58,977 nucleotides of DNA from Lachnospiraceae bacterium (lineage in GTDB: Bacteria; Bacillota; Clostridia; Lachnospirales; Lachnospiraceae): the NCBI GenBank assembly GCA_022510545.1, contig JAFLTG010000008.1, forward strand, positions 1 to 58,977, read 5' to 3'. Shown here one piece after another: positions 23,636 to 32,566 of the stretch. The translations under genes were made by a program, and so were the position numbers. The first letter of the stretch is position 1; each line of letters begins with the position of its first letter. The notes below the pieces were generated by a model. That model was not told the DNA's origin, did no database searches, and worked only from the letters and a program-made list of their open reading frames with translations.

Positions 23636-24022
23636 ATGGACATTGTTAAAATCGCGTTAATTGGACTGGCCGGAGTGCTGATTGCCATTCCAATCAAGAG
23701 CCAGAAAGCAGAATATGGAGTTTATATTGGACTAGCCGTATGCTTGCTCATACTTACATATTCCATAAATTATTTTACCGCCATACTTACCGGAATGGAG
23801 AGACTTCAGGGATTTCTCGGAGACAGCTTTCAATATCTATCGTTATTGTTTAAGGCTGTCGGTGCCGCCTACATATGCGAGTTCTGTTCGGGAATCTGCA
23901 AAGATGCCGGTTATGGAGGTGTTGCGGGACAAGTTGAGACAATGGGTAAGATGTACATCCTGTTGATTGGTATGCCGGTACTGTTTGCTCTGATGGAAAG
24001 TATTCAGGAACTGGCGGGATAG
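23636..24022 (+). CDS. spoIIIAD: stage III sporulation protein AD
   Basis: 128 residues, the family's usual length, with about four hydrophobic segments. The open frame extends 156 bases upstream, overlapping spoIIIAC, but AGGAGG at 23620 and the family length fix the start at ATG 23636. EFCSGICKDAGYGGVAGQVE (about residues 80-99) is a conserved SpoIIIAD-like block. SpoIIIAC and SpoIIIAD are paralogous membrane parts of the channel. Confidence 0.92.
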   Translation: MDIVKIALIGLAGVLIAIPIKSQKAEYGVYIGLAVCLLILTYSINYFTAILTGMERLQGFLGDSFQYLSLLFKAVGAAYICEFCSGICKDAGYGGVAGQVETMGKMYILLIGMPVLFALMESIQELAG

Positions 24023-24032
24023 TAGGGCTGTT

Positions 24033-25169
24033 ATGAAAAACAAAACATATGTTATTATATTATTTTTTCTAATAATTAATATAACTATGCCCCCGTTTAC
24101 AGTGGAGGCATCGACAACAGACGGTATCTGGCGGGAAATGGATCTGGATGTTGCCGAAAAAACTTTGCAGGACATGTTTCCGGAGTATCATTTTGATGGG
24201 AAACAAGTGTTATCTTTAATAATGCAAGGAAAGATATTAAAGGCTGTGGGAGCGCTGGTATCAGGGATTGGAGACACTTTTATGTCACAGATAGGGGAAA
24301 TCAGGGCATTGTTTGTGATGATACTTATTCTTGGTATAACGGCCGCCTTGTTTTCAAACTTTGCAGACGTTTTTCAAAGCCGGCAGGTATCCGATATTGC
24401 TTTTTACTTTATATATCTGCTGCTGATTGCCGTACTGATTAAGGTATTTGGAAATGCGGCATCTATTGTAAAAGGAATGTTAAATCAAGTTATAACTTTT
24501 ATACAAGTGCTTATTCCAACGTATCTTCTGGCAGTAGGAACAGCCTCGGGTGCAGCATCGGCAGTGGCTTATAACCAACTATTTTTTATAGTAGTTTACA
24601 TGATACAACAATGTTATTTGTCAATATTGATTCCACTGATTAACAGCTTTGTCCTGTTAAGTATTATAAATGGTGTATGGATGGAAGAAAAGCTGAATAT
24701 GATGCTGGATCTTGCTGATAAATTCATAGGAGGCTGCATTAAAATAACACTTGGTATTATAACCGGTTTCAGTATTTTGCAGTCCATGATTTCTCCGATA
24801 GTGGATGCTCTGGAAGCTTCGGCATTAAAAAAGGCTGTTTCGGTCATTCCGGGAATAGGTAACCTGACAGAAGGAATGTTTGAAATGGTAATAGGCTCTG
24901 CCGTACTTATCAAAAACAGTATAGGAGTCTACATAACAGTTGTTATGATAATTGTCTGCGCTTTGCCGGTTCTGAAAATTTTGCTCCTGGCCGGAGTGTT
25001 GAAACTGGGTGCAGCGCTGATAGGAATTGTCAGTGACAGAAGAATGACCAACTGCGCAAACCGTGTGGGGGACGGAAGTTTAATGCTTTTGAAGTTGGCG
25101 CTTTCGGCTATTGCTCTTTTTATAATAAGTATAGCCATAGCGGCATATTCGACAAATAGGGGGATGTAA
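24033..25169 (+). CDS. spoIIIAE: stage III sporulation protein AE
   Basis: 378 residues, the normal size. A signal-like hydrophobic start (VIILFFLIINITMPPFTVEA) is followed by a short extracytoplasmic domain and about six to eight membrane helices; VGTASGAASAVAYNQLFF near residue 175 and the glycine-rich C-terminal segments are typical. SpoIIIAE is the largest membrane component of the mother-cell complex. Its stop overlaps the next start in TAATG, showing tight coupling. Confidence 0.93.
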   Translation: MKNKTYVIILFFLIINITMPPFTVEASTTDGIWREMDLDVAEKTLQDMFPEYHFDGKQVLSLIMQGKILKAVGALVSGIGDTFMSQIGEIRALFVMILILGITAALFSNFADVFQSRQVSDIAFYFIYLLLIAVLIKVFGNAASIVKGMLNQVITFIQVLIPTYLLAVGTASGAASAVAYNQLFFIVVYMIQQCYLSILIPLINSFVLLSIINGVWMEEKLNMMLDLADKFIGGCIKITLGIITGFSILQSMISPIVDALEASALKKAVSVIPGIGNLTEGMFEMVIGSAVLIKNSIGVYITVVMIIVCALPVLKILLLAGVLKLGAALIGIVSDRRMTNCANRVGDGSLMLLKLALSAIALFIISIAIAAYSTNRGM

Positions 25170-25969
25170 TGAATGAATTTGTAAAACTGATCAGCAAAAT
25201 AGGTATTTTTATGATTGCGGGTCAGGCTGTGATTCACTTTGCTCCGGAGCAGAAGTATGCAAAATATATGAAGCTCATAGTCGGCCTCGTAATATTGATT
25301 CAGTTTTTATCACCGATATATAAGCTTATAGGAGGAAGTGAAGAGGAATGGAATGCGAGGTTGTCCGGAATAGCGGAGGAATTAAATGCGGGTTTGTTTA
25401 CGGATGATATGATAGCAGGTGCTTCATATGGGGAATTAATCAATGGTCAAGGATTGGGAAGCAATTCCTTGAATGCAGGCATAATATTGGGCCTGGAAAA
25501 GGAAATTAAATCCAAATTAAATAATGAGATTTCCGGTGAGGGATACTCGGTTATAAAGGTTACGGTGGATGTTAGTACATCCGATAAATCAGATATTTCT
25601 ACTAAAGGTTATCTTAACAGTTATGCCAGTAATAATAACAGTAGTTATGAAACGTATAACCTCTCAATGATACGAGTCGCAGTAAGGATATTGGAAGGTT
25701 ATGAAAATGCGAATGGCTCATATGAGTATTCTGATAATTGGAGTGACACTGAATTAGATGACAATAATTCAGATAGCAGTAATATTATCAAAGTAGATAA
25801 AGTATCAATTCAGAAGATTACTACAGATAATGAAGATATGCAAACTAATGGTCAACAAGAATTTAGCGGCCAACAGGAGTTAAACCACAGATTAAAGGAA
25901 AGGTTTTGTACAGTGCTTGGAATTGAGGAAGAGTATATGGAGGTGAATATATATGGAACAGTTGAATAA
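25169..25969 (+). CDS. spoIIIAF: stage III sporulation protein AF
   Basis: 266 residues, longer than the usual roughly 200. Two N-terminal membrane helices (residues 10-26 and 32-52) are followed by a ring-forming type III secretion-like domain. Between about residues 135 and 220 lie Ser/Asn/Asp-rich stretches (ASNNNSSYETYN, DNNSDSSN) that account for the extra length. It probably sits in the mother-cell membrane next to SpoIIIAG. The start overlaps the spoIIIAE stop and the end overlaps spoIIIAG by 17 bases. Confidence 0.88.
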   Translation: MNEFVKLISKIGIFMIAGQAVIHFAPEQKYAKYMKLIVGLVILIQFLSPIYKLIGGSEEEWNARLSGIAEELNAGLFTDDMIAGASYGELINGQGLGSNSLNAGIILGLEKEIKSKLNNEISGEGYSVIKVTVDVSTSDKSDISTKGYLNSYASNNNSSYETYNLSMIRVAVRILEGYENANGSYEYSDNWSDTELDDNNSDSSNIIKVDKVSIQKITTDNEDMQTNGQQEFSGQQELNHRLKERFCTVLGIEEEYMEVNIYGTVE

Positions 25970-26609
25970 GCTGATAAATAAAATAACAGGTGGTAGGAAA
26001 TTGCGTAAGGACCAGCTTCTTATAATGGTATTATCCGGTATATTGCTGTGCATTATTGCCCTGCCTGTTAATAATGATTCAAAACAGAAAACTTCCTCTA
26101 AAAAGTCCGATATAACGGACAATGATTATGATATAGTTGAAAAAAGCGCCAAAAGACAGGATACGCTTAGCACTACATCATATCCGGACGGAGATTATGA
26201 CCTTTCCTATACGGGGTACTGGGAGGAGAAGCTGGAGCAGTCCTTAGCCTGTATTGAAGGGGCGGGAGATGTGGATGTACTTATTACATTGAAGGAGTCT
26301 GAAACACGGATTCTGGAAAAGGATATACCCATAGAGGTAAATGAAACCGCTGAAGAGGATGCAGAAGGCGGTAAGCGGACGGTCAGAGAAGTGCAGCAGG
26401 AAAGCGTCACCGTATATACTGTAAATGAAGAGGGGCAGAATGTCCCTTATGTCAGTAAAATTATACAACCTGTGGTGGAGGGAGTTGTGGTAATTGCACA
26501 AGGCGGAGATTCCGCAGTTGTAAAAGAAAATATTATTGAGACAATACAGGTATTATTTGGAATTGATGCGAATAAGATAAGAGTAGTAAAAGGGAAATCC
26601 AAATATTAA
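25953..26609 (+). CDS. spoIIIAG: stage III sporulation protein AG
   Basis: 218 residues. A basic N-terminus, one membrane helix (MVLSGILLCIIALPV, about 27-41), then a soluble domain in the intermembrane space between mother cell and forespore. Family knowledge: SpoIIIAG forms a large ring with a secretin-like beta triangle. AGDVDVLITLKES and the C-terminal NIIETIQVLFGIDANKIRVV are recognisable ring-building-motif strands. GGAGGTGAATATAT precedes the ATG. Confidence 0.93.
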   Translation: MEQLNKLINKITGGRKLRKDQLLIMVLSGILLCIIALPVNNDSKQKTSSKKSDITDNDYDIVEKSAKRQDTLSTTSYPDGDYDLSYTGYWEEKLEQSLACIEGAGDVDVLITLKESETRILEKDIPIEVNETAEEDAEGGKRTVREVQQESVTVYTVNEEGQNVPYVSKIIQPVVEGVVVIAQGGDSAVVKENIIETIQVLFGIDANKIRVVKGKSKY

Positions 26610-26626
26610 TTAAAGGGGAGAATAGC

Positions 26627-27331
26627 TTGAAAAATATGATTAAGAAGAATCAGGTGATGATAACAGCGCTTGCAATTATGATTGCGGTAGCGGGATACCT
26701 GAATTTCGCAGGCACGAAGGTAACAGATGAGGAAATTCTGACAGTAAACGGCGTGATTGCAACAGATGATATGGGCAATCTGGCATTGTCGGATGAAGAA
26801 ACCGATTACAGTGTCCTCCTGGATTTGTCGGATGAGGATATTGAACAGGCTTCAGGCGATATTTTAAGTCTGGACAGTGATGTGGAAGTAATAAGTTCGG
26901 ATACATCAGATGAAGGTACTCAGATGCTTGCAGAGACAGAAACTCCGGGAGAAGCGGTATTTACAGCGTCAGCAGGAATGTCCACATTGTCCGGGGCCAA
27001 GCTGCAGAAGGAGCAGACAAGAGCTCAAAATAAGGAGACCCTTTTAGAAATCATTAACAATGCCAATATCAGCGAAACCCAGAAGCAGGAAGCAGTAAAC
27101 AATATGATTTCAATGACTGATATTGCCGAGAAAGAAACTGCTGCTGAAATCCTGCTTGAAGCGAAAGGTTTTGATGATGCGGTTGTAAGCATCGACGGAG
27201 ATACCGTAGATGTTGTGGTAAATACTAAAGAACTGACTGAAGCACAACGTGCGCAGATTGAGGATATTGTAATACGTAAGACAGGCGTCAGTGCAGATGC
27301 AATCGTTATAAGTACAGTAAATTCTAATTAG
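26627..27331 (+). CDS. spoIIIAH: stage III sporulation protein AH
   Basis: 234 residues; last gene of the operon. One N-terminal membrane helix (VMITALAIMIAVAGYLNF), an acidic linker, and a YscJ/FliF-like ring domain (about residues 140-230: ETLLEIINNANISETQKQEA and ARGFD-like AKGFDDAVVSI). It pairs with SpoIIQ from the forespore. The start is TTG at 26627, because AGGGGAG at 26614 is 7 bases upstream, whereas the first ATG at 26636 is too far. Confidence 0.92.
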   Translation: MKNMIKKNQVMITALAIMIAVAGYLNFAGTKVTDEEILTVNGVIATDDMGNLALSDEETDYSVLLDLSDEDIEQASGDILSLDSDVEVISSDTSDEGTQMLAETETPGEAVFTASAGMSTLSGAKLQKEQTRAQNKETLLEIINNANISETQKQEAVNNMISMTDIAEKETAAEILLEAKGFDDAVVSIDGDTVDVVVNTKELTEAQRAQIEDIVIRKTGVSADAIVISTVNSN

Positions 27332-27386
27332 GGAACAGTACAAATAAGTTTGTTAGTCAGACTTTGGTGCATATTTGTAAGATTCG

Positions 27387-27395
27387 TGATATACT
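27387..27395 (+). promoter_or_regulatory. candidate extended -10 promoter upstream of deoB
   Basis: TGATATACT at 27387-27395 is a good extended -10 element just before the paired hairpins of the deoB leader. The best -35 match (TTGGTG at 27364-27369) is 20 bases away, so only the -10 is credible. Confidence 0.35.
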
Positions 27396-27396
27396 A

Positions 27397-27445
27397 AACT
27401 TAGGGCAGAAGCCCTAAGTTGCAAGAATCGCATGGCAATTCTTGC
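27397..27445 (+). other. two adjacent perfect hairpins in the deoB leader
   Basis: AACTTAGGGC-AGAA-GCCCTAAGTT (27397-27420, 10 base pairs) is directly followed by GCAAGAAT...ATTCTTGC (27421-27445, 8 base pairs). No T run follows, and deoB begins 33 bases downstream. A similar hairpin pair lies in front of recN at 38543-38593. Confidence 0.75.
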
Positions 27446-27477
27446 GAAGTTGATTACTGAATATAAGGAGGCAAAAG

Positions 27478-28635
27478 ATGAAAAGAGTTTTTCTGATTGT
27501 ATTAGATAGCTTTGGAATAGGGGAAATGGAAGATGCGGCGGACTATGGTGATAAAGGCACCAATACTCTTAAGTCCGTATCTTCCAGTTCCTATTTTTCA
27601 ATGCCTAATATGGCAAAAATGGGATTATTTAATATAGACGGCGTTGAGTGTGGGGAAAAGGCAGCAAATCCCACCGCTAAGATTGCACGAATGAAGGAGG
27701 CTTCAAAAGGGAAGGATACAACCATAGGACATTGGGAAATTGCGGGAATAATTTCCAAGAAACCGCTGCCGGTATATCCTAATGGTTTCCCGGAGGATTT
27801 GCTTGAGCGTTTCAGTGAAATGACCGGCAGGGGAGTTTTGTGCAATAAACCGTATTCGGGAACCGAGGTCATTAAGGATTACGGTGATGAGCATGTACAG
27901 ACCGGAAAGCTAATCGTATATACTTCTGCGGACAGTGTTTTTCAGATTGCGGCACATGAGGATGTGGTTCCGGTTGAAACTTTGTATGAATATTGTCGTA
28001 TGGCAAGGGAATTATTACAGGGAGAGCATGGGGTCGGAAGAGTGATCGCCAGGCCTTTTATCGGCGAAAGCGGCAATTATACAAGAACACCAAGGAGGCA
28101 TGACTTTTCGCTTAAGCCACCGGCGGTGACTATGCTGGATCAGTTATCCGCAGCAGGTAAGAGTGTTATTTCGGTTGGCAAGATTTATGATATTTTCGCA
28201 GGAGCCGGAATCACTGAATATACTTATACCAAGGGAAATGAAGAGGGAATAGAAAAGACTCTTGAATATATGGACAAGGATTTTGAAGGCTTATGCTTTG
28301 TAAATCTGGTGGATTATGATATGCTTTACGGGCATCGTAATGATATTGACGGTTATGCTAAAGCCTTGAGTTACTTTGATGCCAAACTTCCTGAAATCTG
28401 TGCTAAACTTCGTAAAGATGATATACTTATGTTAACCGCAGACCATGGCTGCGATCCGGGTTATACGGTATCAACCGACCATTCCAGAGAGCATACGCCG
28501 CTTATTATGTATGGTGATAATGTAGAACCGGGCAATGTGGGCACCAGGGATGAATTTTCTGACATTGGTGTCACAATTCTCGACTACTTTGGAATAAAAC
28601 CGGAGTTTGAAGGTAAATCGATTATTACATTTTAA
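27478..28635 (+). CDS. deoB: phosphopentomutase
   Basis: 385 residues, the usual size. It interconverts ribose/deoxyribose 1-phosphate and 5-phosphate in nucleoside salvage. Alkaline-phosphatase-superfamily motifs: LDSFGIGEMEDAADYGDKGT at the start (metal ligands), KGKDTTIGHWE near 81-91 with the phosphorylatable Thr, and C-terminal LTADHGCDPG and STDHSREHTPL with metal-binding Asp/His residues. TAAGGAGGCAAAAG precedes the ATG. It is followed by prfC with a 29-base gap. Confidence 0.95.
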   Translation: MKRVFLIVLDSFGIGEMEDAADYGDKGTNTLKSVSSSSYFSMPNMAKMGLFNIDGVECGEKAANPTAKIARMKEASKGKDTTIGHWEIAGIISKKPLPVYPNGFPEDLLERFSEMTGRGVLCNKPYSGTEVIKDYGDEHVQTGKLIVYTSADSVFQIAAHEDVVPVETLYEYCRMARELLQGEHGVGRVIARPFIGESGNYTRTPRRHDFSLKPPAVTMLDQLSAAGKSVISVGKIYDIFAGAGITEYTYTKGNEEGIEKTLEYMDKDFEGLCFVNLVDYDMLYGHRNDIDGYAKALSYFDAKLPEICAKLRKDDILMLTADHGCDPGYTVSTDHSREHTPLIMYGDNVEPGNVGTRDEFSDIGVTILDYFGIKPEFEGKSIITF

Positions 28636-28664
28636 TTACGGATATAATAATGGAGGATAAAAAC

Positions 28665-30257
28665 GTGGGCAATCATGCAGACGAAATCAACAGAAGAAGG
28701 ACTTTTGCAATTATATCACATCCGGATGCAGGTAAGACAACCCTGACAGAGAAGTTTCTATTGTACGGAGGTGCAATTAATCTTGCAGGAAGCGTCAAGG
28801 GAAAAGCAACTGCAAGGCATGCGGTATCCGACTGGATGGAAATTGAGAAAGAGAGAGGTATTTCGGTAACCTCTTCTGTACTGCAGTTTCAGTATGACGG
28901 ATTCTGCATTAATATATTGGATACACCGGGACATCAGGATTTCTCAGAGGATACTTATCGAACGCTTATGGCGGCGGATTCAGCAGTCATGGTCATTGAT
29001 GCCTCCAAAGGAGTAGAGGCACAGACCAGAAAACTGTTCAAGGTCTGTGTTATGCGAAAGATCCCGATTTTTACTTTTATAAATAAAATGGACAGAGATG
29101 CCAATGATACATTTGAGCTGTTAGACGATATTGAGAAAGAACTTGGAATCGCCACCTGTCCTATCAACTGGCCTATCGGTTCCGGTAAAGGCTTTAAAGG
29201 TGTATATGACAGAGAAACAAGAAGCGTAATCACTTATTCCGATACCGAAAAGGGTACCAAAGAAGGACAGACCACGATTATTCCTCTTGAAGAAGAAGAC
29301 AAGCTTTTATCATATATAGGAGATGAGGCTAAGGACAAACTTACGGATGAGATAGAGCTGCTTGATGGAGCCAGTGCAGAGTATGATTTGGACAATATAC
29401 GTGCAGGAGAGCTGACTCCGGTATTCTTTGGCTCTGCCCTCACTAACTTTGGTGTGGAAATATTTCTACAGCATTTTTTAAAGATGACAACGACGCCTCT
29501 GCCGCGTAAGTCGGATGTAGGACTTGTAAGTCCGGTGGAAAATGAATTTTCCGCCTTTGTGTTTAAGATTCAGGCCAATATGAACAAGGCGCACAGGGAC
29601 AGGATTGCGTTTATGCGCATATGTTCGGGCAAGTATGAGTCCAGCATGGAGGTTAAGCATGTACAGGGTGGCAAGGTTATGAGGCTCTCACAGCCACAGC
29701 AGATAATGGCTGATGAGCGAAAGATATTAACGGAGGCCTATGCCGGAGATATCATAGGGGTTTTCGATCCCGGAATCTTTTCAATCGGTGATACGCTCTG
29801 TATGCCTAAGGAAGAGTTCAGGTATGAGGGCATACCGACCTTTGCACCGGAACATTTTGCAAGAGTGAGACAGCTTGACACAATGAAACGTAAGCAGTTT
29901 GTCAAAGGTATTACGCAGATTGCACAGGAAGGTGCGATTCAGATTTTCCAGGAATTCAATACAGGTATGGAAGAAATTATTGTAGGTGTTGTAGGTGTAC
30001 TGCAGTTTGATGTCTTAAAATACCGGCTGGAGAATGAATATAATGTGGAAATTCGTCTGGAAAACCTGCCTTATGAGCATATACGCTGGATTGAAAATAA
30101 GGATATTGATCTGGACAGGCTTACAGGCACCTCGGATATGAAGAAAATTAAAGATTTAAAGGGTGATCCGCTGCTGTTATTTATTAATCAGTGGAGTATA
30201 GGAATGACGGTAGAACGGAATGAAGGGCTGATACTTTCTGAGTTTGGCAGAAATTAG
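28665..30257 (+). CDS. prfC: peptide chain release factor 3
   Basis: 530 residues, a translational GTPase that recycles RF1/RF2. P-loop SHPDAGKTTL (about residues 16-25), switch region ERGISVTSSV, DTPGHQDFSEDTYRTL, NKMDRDA and C-terminal QFDVLKYRLENEYNVE are diagnostic. ATG 28650 lacks a ribosome site, whereas TGGAGGAT at 28651-28658 is correctly spaced for GTG 28665, which also gives the usual N-terminus just ahead of RRRTFAIISHPD. The choice of GTG is inference. Confidence 0.93.
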   Translation: MGNHADEINRRRTFAIISHPDAGKTTLTEKFLLYGGAINLAGSVKGKATARHAVSDWMEIEKERGISVTSSVLQFQYDGFCINILDTPGHQDFSEDTYRTLMAADSAVMVIDASKGVEAQTRKLFKVCVMRKIPIFTFINKMDRDANDTFELLDDIEKELGIATCPINWPIGSGKGFKGVYDRETRSVITYSDTEKGTKEGQTTIIPLEEEDKLLSYIGDEAKDKLTDEIELLDGASAEYDLDNIRAGELTPVFFGSALTNFGVEIFLQHFLKMTTTPLPRKSDVGLVSPVENEFSAFVFKIQANMNKAHRDRIAFMRICSGKYESSMEVKHVQGGKVMRLSQPQQIMADERKILTEAYAGDIIGVFDPGIFSIGDTLCMPKEEFRYEGIPTFAPEHFARVRQLDTMKRKQFVKGITQIAQEGAIQIFQEFNTGMEEIIVGVVGVLQFDVLKYRLENEYNVEIRLENLPYEHIRWIENKDIDLDRLTGTSDMKKIKDLKGDPLLLFINQWSIGMTVERNEGLILSEFGRN

Positions 30258-30313
30258 TATGCTTTTAGTACAGAACGGCAGTCTCCAGACACCCAAAGAT
30301 AGAAGGTGATTTC

Positions 30314-31636
30314 ATGAAAAGAGTACTTTGCTTATTTATGACCATGGTAGTTTTGACGGTGGGACTTGCCTATTTGCGGGAGACAGGGGAGTTTGGCCTG
30401 CGTCCTGTGTCGGATAGTAATATGCCGGAAACCAATATAGCAGACAATGAAATAACAAGTGTTACTGAATCAAGTGTTGAAAATAAAAAAGCGGCATCTT
30501 ATTCCGCATCTGAACAAACAATCCATATGCAGGAAGGCTCGGATATTGTTGTATCAAAAAAGGAAGATTTCTTAAATGAAATCGGCGAGCTGACGGATGA
30601 TAACAGGAAAGTCATTAAAGAACAACAGGAAGATTGCTATGCATATAGTGTCCTAAGCGAAAACGAACAGGAACTATATATAGAAATTCTGTGGGCATTG
30701 CAGGGCTTTAATGATGACGTGAAGCTGTCAAGTATAGATAAAGATGAGGTTTCACGCATATTTCAGTGTGTGTTAAATGATCATCCTGAAATATTTTATG
30801 TGGACGGTTATAACTATACACAGTATACGCTGGGGGATATGATTAAGAAAATCACTTTTACAGGTACCTATAATATGGATGCTGAGGCTGTGGAAGTGTG
30901 CCGGAAACAGATAGATAGTTATGTAAACCAATGCCTTAGAGGACTGCCTTCCGAAGCAGATGAATATGAAACTGTAAAATATATTTATGAATATTTGATA
31001 AATCATACTGAGTATAGTGATTCTTCAGATAACGATCAAAATATATGCTCGGTGTTTATAGATGGAAAATCGGTTTGCCAGGGTTATGCCAAGGCGACAC
31101 AATATCTGTTACAAAGAGCCGGCTTAAAAGCAACACTGGTATTGGGAGAGGTATCGACAGGTGAAGGTCATGCCTGGAATCTGGTGGAAATAGACGGGAA
31201 TTGGTACTATGTAGACACAACCTGGGGAGATGCTTCTTATCAGACTGTTGGTAAGGGGCAGAATCATTCTGATGATAAAATACCGACGATTAACTATGAC
31301 TACTTATGCGTGACTACGGAGCAGCTTAACAAAACCCATACGATAGATAATGTGGTGGAGCTTCCTTATTGTACATCAATGGATGCCAATTATTATGTAA
31401 AAGAAGGGCTTTATCTGCTCTCAGTTGATGAAGAGCAACTGTCAAATATCTTTAAAGAGGGATATGATAAGGGCAGAACCTATATTACACTTAAATGTGC
31501 TTCTGAGGAAATTTATAATGAACTGCATAAACTGCTTATCCAGGAACAAGAAATTTTTCACTATCTTGATTGCCCGGATGGAGTGGTTTCATATACAGAG
31601 AACCTGGAGCAGTACAGTATGAGTTTCTGGTTGTAA
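30314..31636 (+). CDS. exported transglutaminase-like domain protein
   Basis: 440 residues. A short signal anchor (residues 1-20) precedes an extracytoplasmic region with a transglutaminase-like (cysteine protease fold) core near residues 210-310: ICSVFIDGKSVCQGYAKATQ has the active Cys, GEGHAWNLVEIDGNWYYVDT the His and Asp. The triad is complete, so an active peptidase or cross-linking/deamidating enzyme at the surface is plausible. No cell-wall-binding domain was recognised. AGAAGGTGATTTC precedes ATG 30314. It is encoded alone between prfC and the Asp23 gene. Confidence 0.82.
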   Translation: MKRVLCLFMTMVVLTVGLAYLRETGEFGLRPVSDSNMPETNIADNEITSVTESSVENKKAASYSASEQTIHMQEGSDIVVSKKEDFLNEIGELTDDNRKVIKEQQEDCYAYSVLSENEQELYIEILWALQGFNDDVKLSSIDKDEVSRIFQCVLNDHPEIFYVDGYNYTQYTLGDMIKKITFTGTYNMDAEAVEVCRKQIDSYVNQCLRGLPSEADEYETVKYIYEYLINHTEYSDSSDNDQNICSVFIDGKSVCQGYAKATQYLLQRAGLKATLVLGEVSTGEGHAWNLVEIDGNWYYVDTTWGDASYQTVGKGQNHSDDKIPTINYDYLCVTTEQLNKTHTIDNVVELPYCTSMDANYYVKEGLYLLSVDEEQLSNIFKEGYDKGRTYITLKCASEEIYNELHKLLIQEQEIFHYLDCPDGVVSYTENLEQYSMSFWL

Positions 31637-31659
31637 AGAAATACAAATTTTGGTATACT
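31631..31659 (+). promoter_or_regulatory. candidate sigma-A promoter for the Asp23-nusB cluster
   Basis: TTGTAA (31631-31636), 17-base spacer, TATACT (31654-31659), 65 bases before the Asp23/Gls24 gene. The -35 box overlaps the stop codon of the preceding gene. Confidence 0.5.
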
Positions 31660-31723
31660 TATTCCAAATTGATATCATATAAGTACAAATATTTCAGGTT
31701 TAGGGAAAGGAAAGGTTATCTAT

Positions 31724-32110
31724 ATGGATCAGGAAACAGGTAAGAATACACTCGAATTACAGGAAGCTGATAAACTTGGGTCGGTGAAAATAGCCGATGA
31801 TGTAGTTGCAATGATTGCAGCACTTGCAGCAACAGAAGTAGAAGGCGTTGCGGCTATGTCCGGAAATGTAACCAATGAACTCCTTAGTATGGTAGGCGTA
31901 AAGAATGTTGCTAAAGGTGTAAGGGTGGAAGTATTATCCAGAAAGGTAAAAATAGATTTGGCTATTATGATTGAGTATGGCTATAATATCCCTGCAACCT
32001 GCCAGCGTGTACAGAGCAGAGTTAAAAATTCAGTTGAAAATATGACCGGTTTAGATGTGACAGATGTTAATATTCGTATAGCGGGTGTTAAAGTGTCAAA
32101 AGACAAATAG
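31724..32110 (+). CDS. Asp23/Gls24 family protein (YqhY-like)
   Basis: 128 residues of the alkaline-shock protein fold: KIADDVVAMIAALAATEVEGVAAMSG, DLAIMIEYGYNIPATCQRVQ and the terminal VDVTDVNIRIAGV-like strand. Members are small cytoplasmic or membrane-associated proteins; YqhY of B. subtilis, in the same position before nusB, is linked to acetyl-CoA carboxylase control. GGAAAGG precedes the ATG. Gene order here (Asp23, nusB, xseA, xseB, ispA, dxs) matches many Firmicutes. Confidence 0.92.
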   Translation: MDQETGKNTLELQEADKLGSVKIADDVVAMIAALAATEVEGVAAMSGNVTNELLSMVGVKNVAKGVRVEVLSRKVKIDLAIMIEYGYNIPATCQRVQSRVKNSVENMTGLDVTDVNIRIAGVKVSKDK

Positions 32111-32128
32111 GACTGATTAGGAGCTTAC

Positions 32129-32530
32129 ATGAGCAGAAGAGAATTGAGGGAACAGATTTTTAAACTGTTGTTTCGTATAGAATTTAATACATTAGAAGAA
32201 ATGACCCAGCAGCAGAAGCTGTTTTTTGAGGATGATTGTGCAGCGGATGCCGGGGATACGGAATATATTTCTTCAAAATATCAGAAAATTGTGGATAAAC
32301 TCGAAAATATAGACAGTATGCTGAATGAAAAGGCTGAAAACTGGGACACTGCCCGAATGGGGAAGGTGGATCTGACTATATTAAGACTTGCAGTTTATGA
32401 AATTAACTATGATGAGGATGTTCCCACAGGAGTGGCTATAAATGAAGCGGTAGAGCTTGCAAAGAAGTTCGGTCAGGATGCTTCGCCGGGCTTTATAAAT
32501 GGCATTTTAGCAAAATTTGCAAAATGTTAA
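32129..32530 (+). CDS. nusB: transcription antitermination factor NusB
   Basis: 133 residues, an all-helical RNA-binding protein that works with NusE (S10) at boxA in rRNA transcription. MSRRELREQIFKLLFRIEF at the start and the C-terminal TILRLAVYEINYDEDVPTGVAINEAVELAKKFG with GFINGILAKF are diagnostic. It lies 18 bases after the Asp23 gene. Confidence 0.95.
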   Translation: MSRRELREQIFKLLFRIEFNTLEEMTQQQKLFFEDDCAADAGDTEYISSKYQKIVDKLENIDSMLNEKAENWDTARMGKVDLTILRLAVYEINYDEDVPTGVAINEAVELAKKFGQDASPGFINGILAKFAKC

Positions 32531-32566
32531 CAACAAGTAAACCACAAATAAATAACAGGTGTTATT

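Noticed and set aside
27364-27369. -35 element for deoB
   Set aside because: TTGGTG is 20 bases from the -10, too far for a normal promoter.
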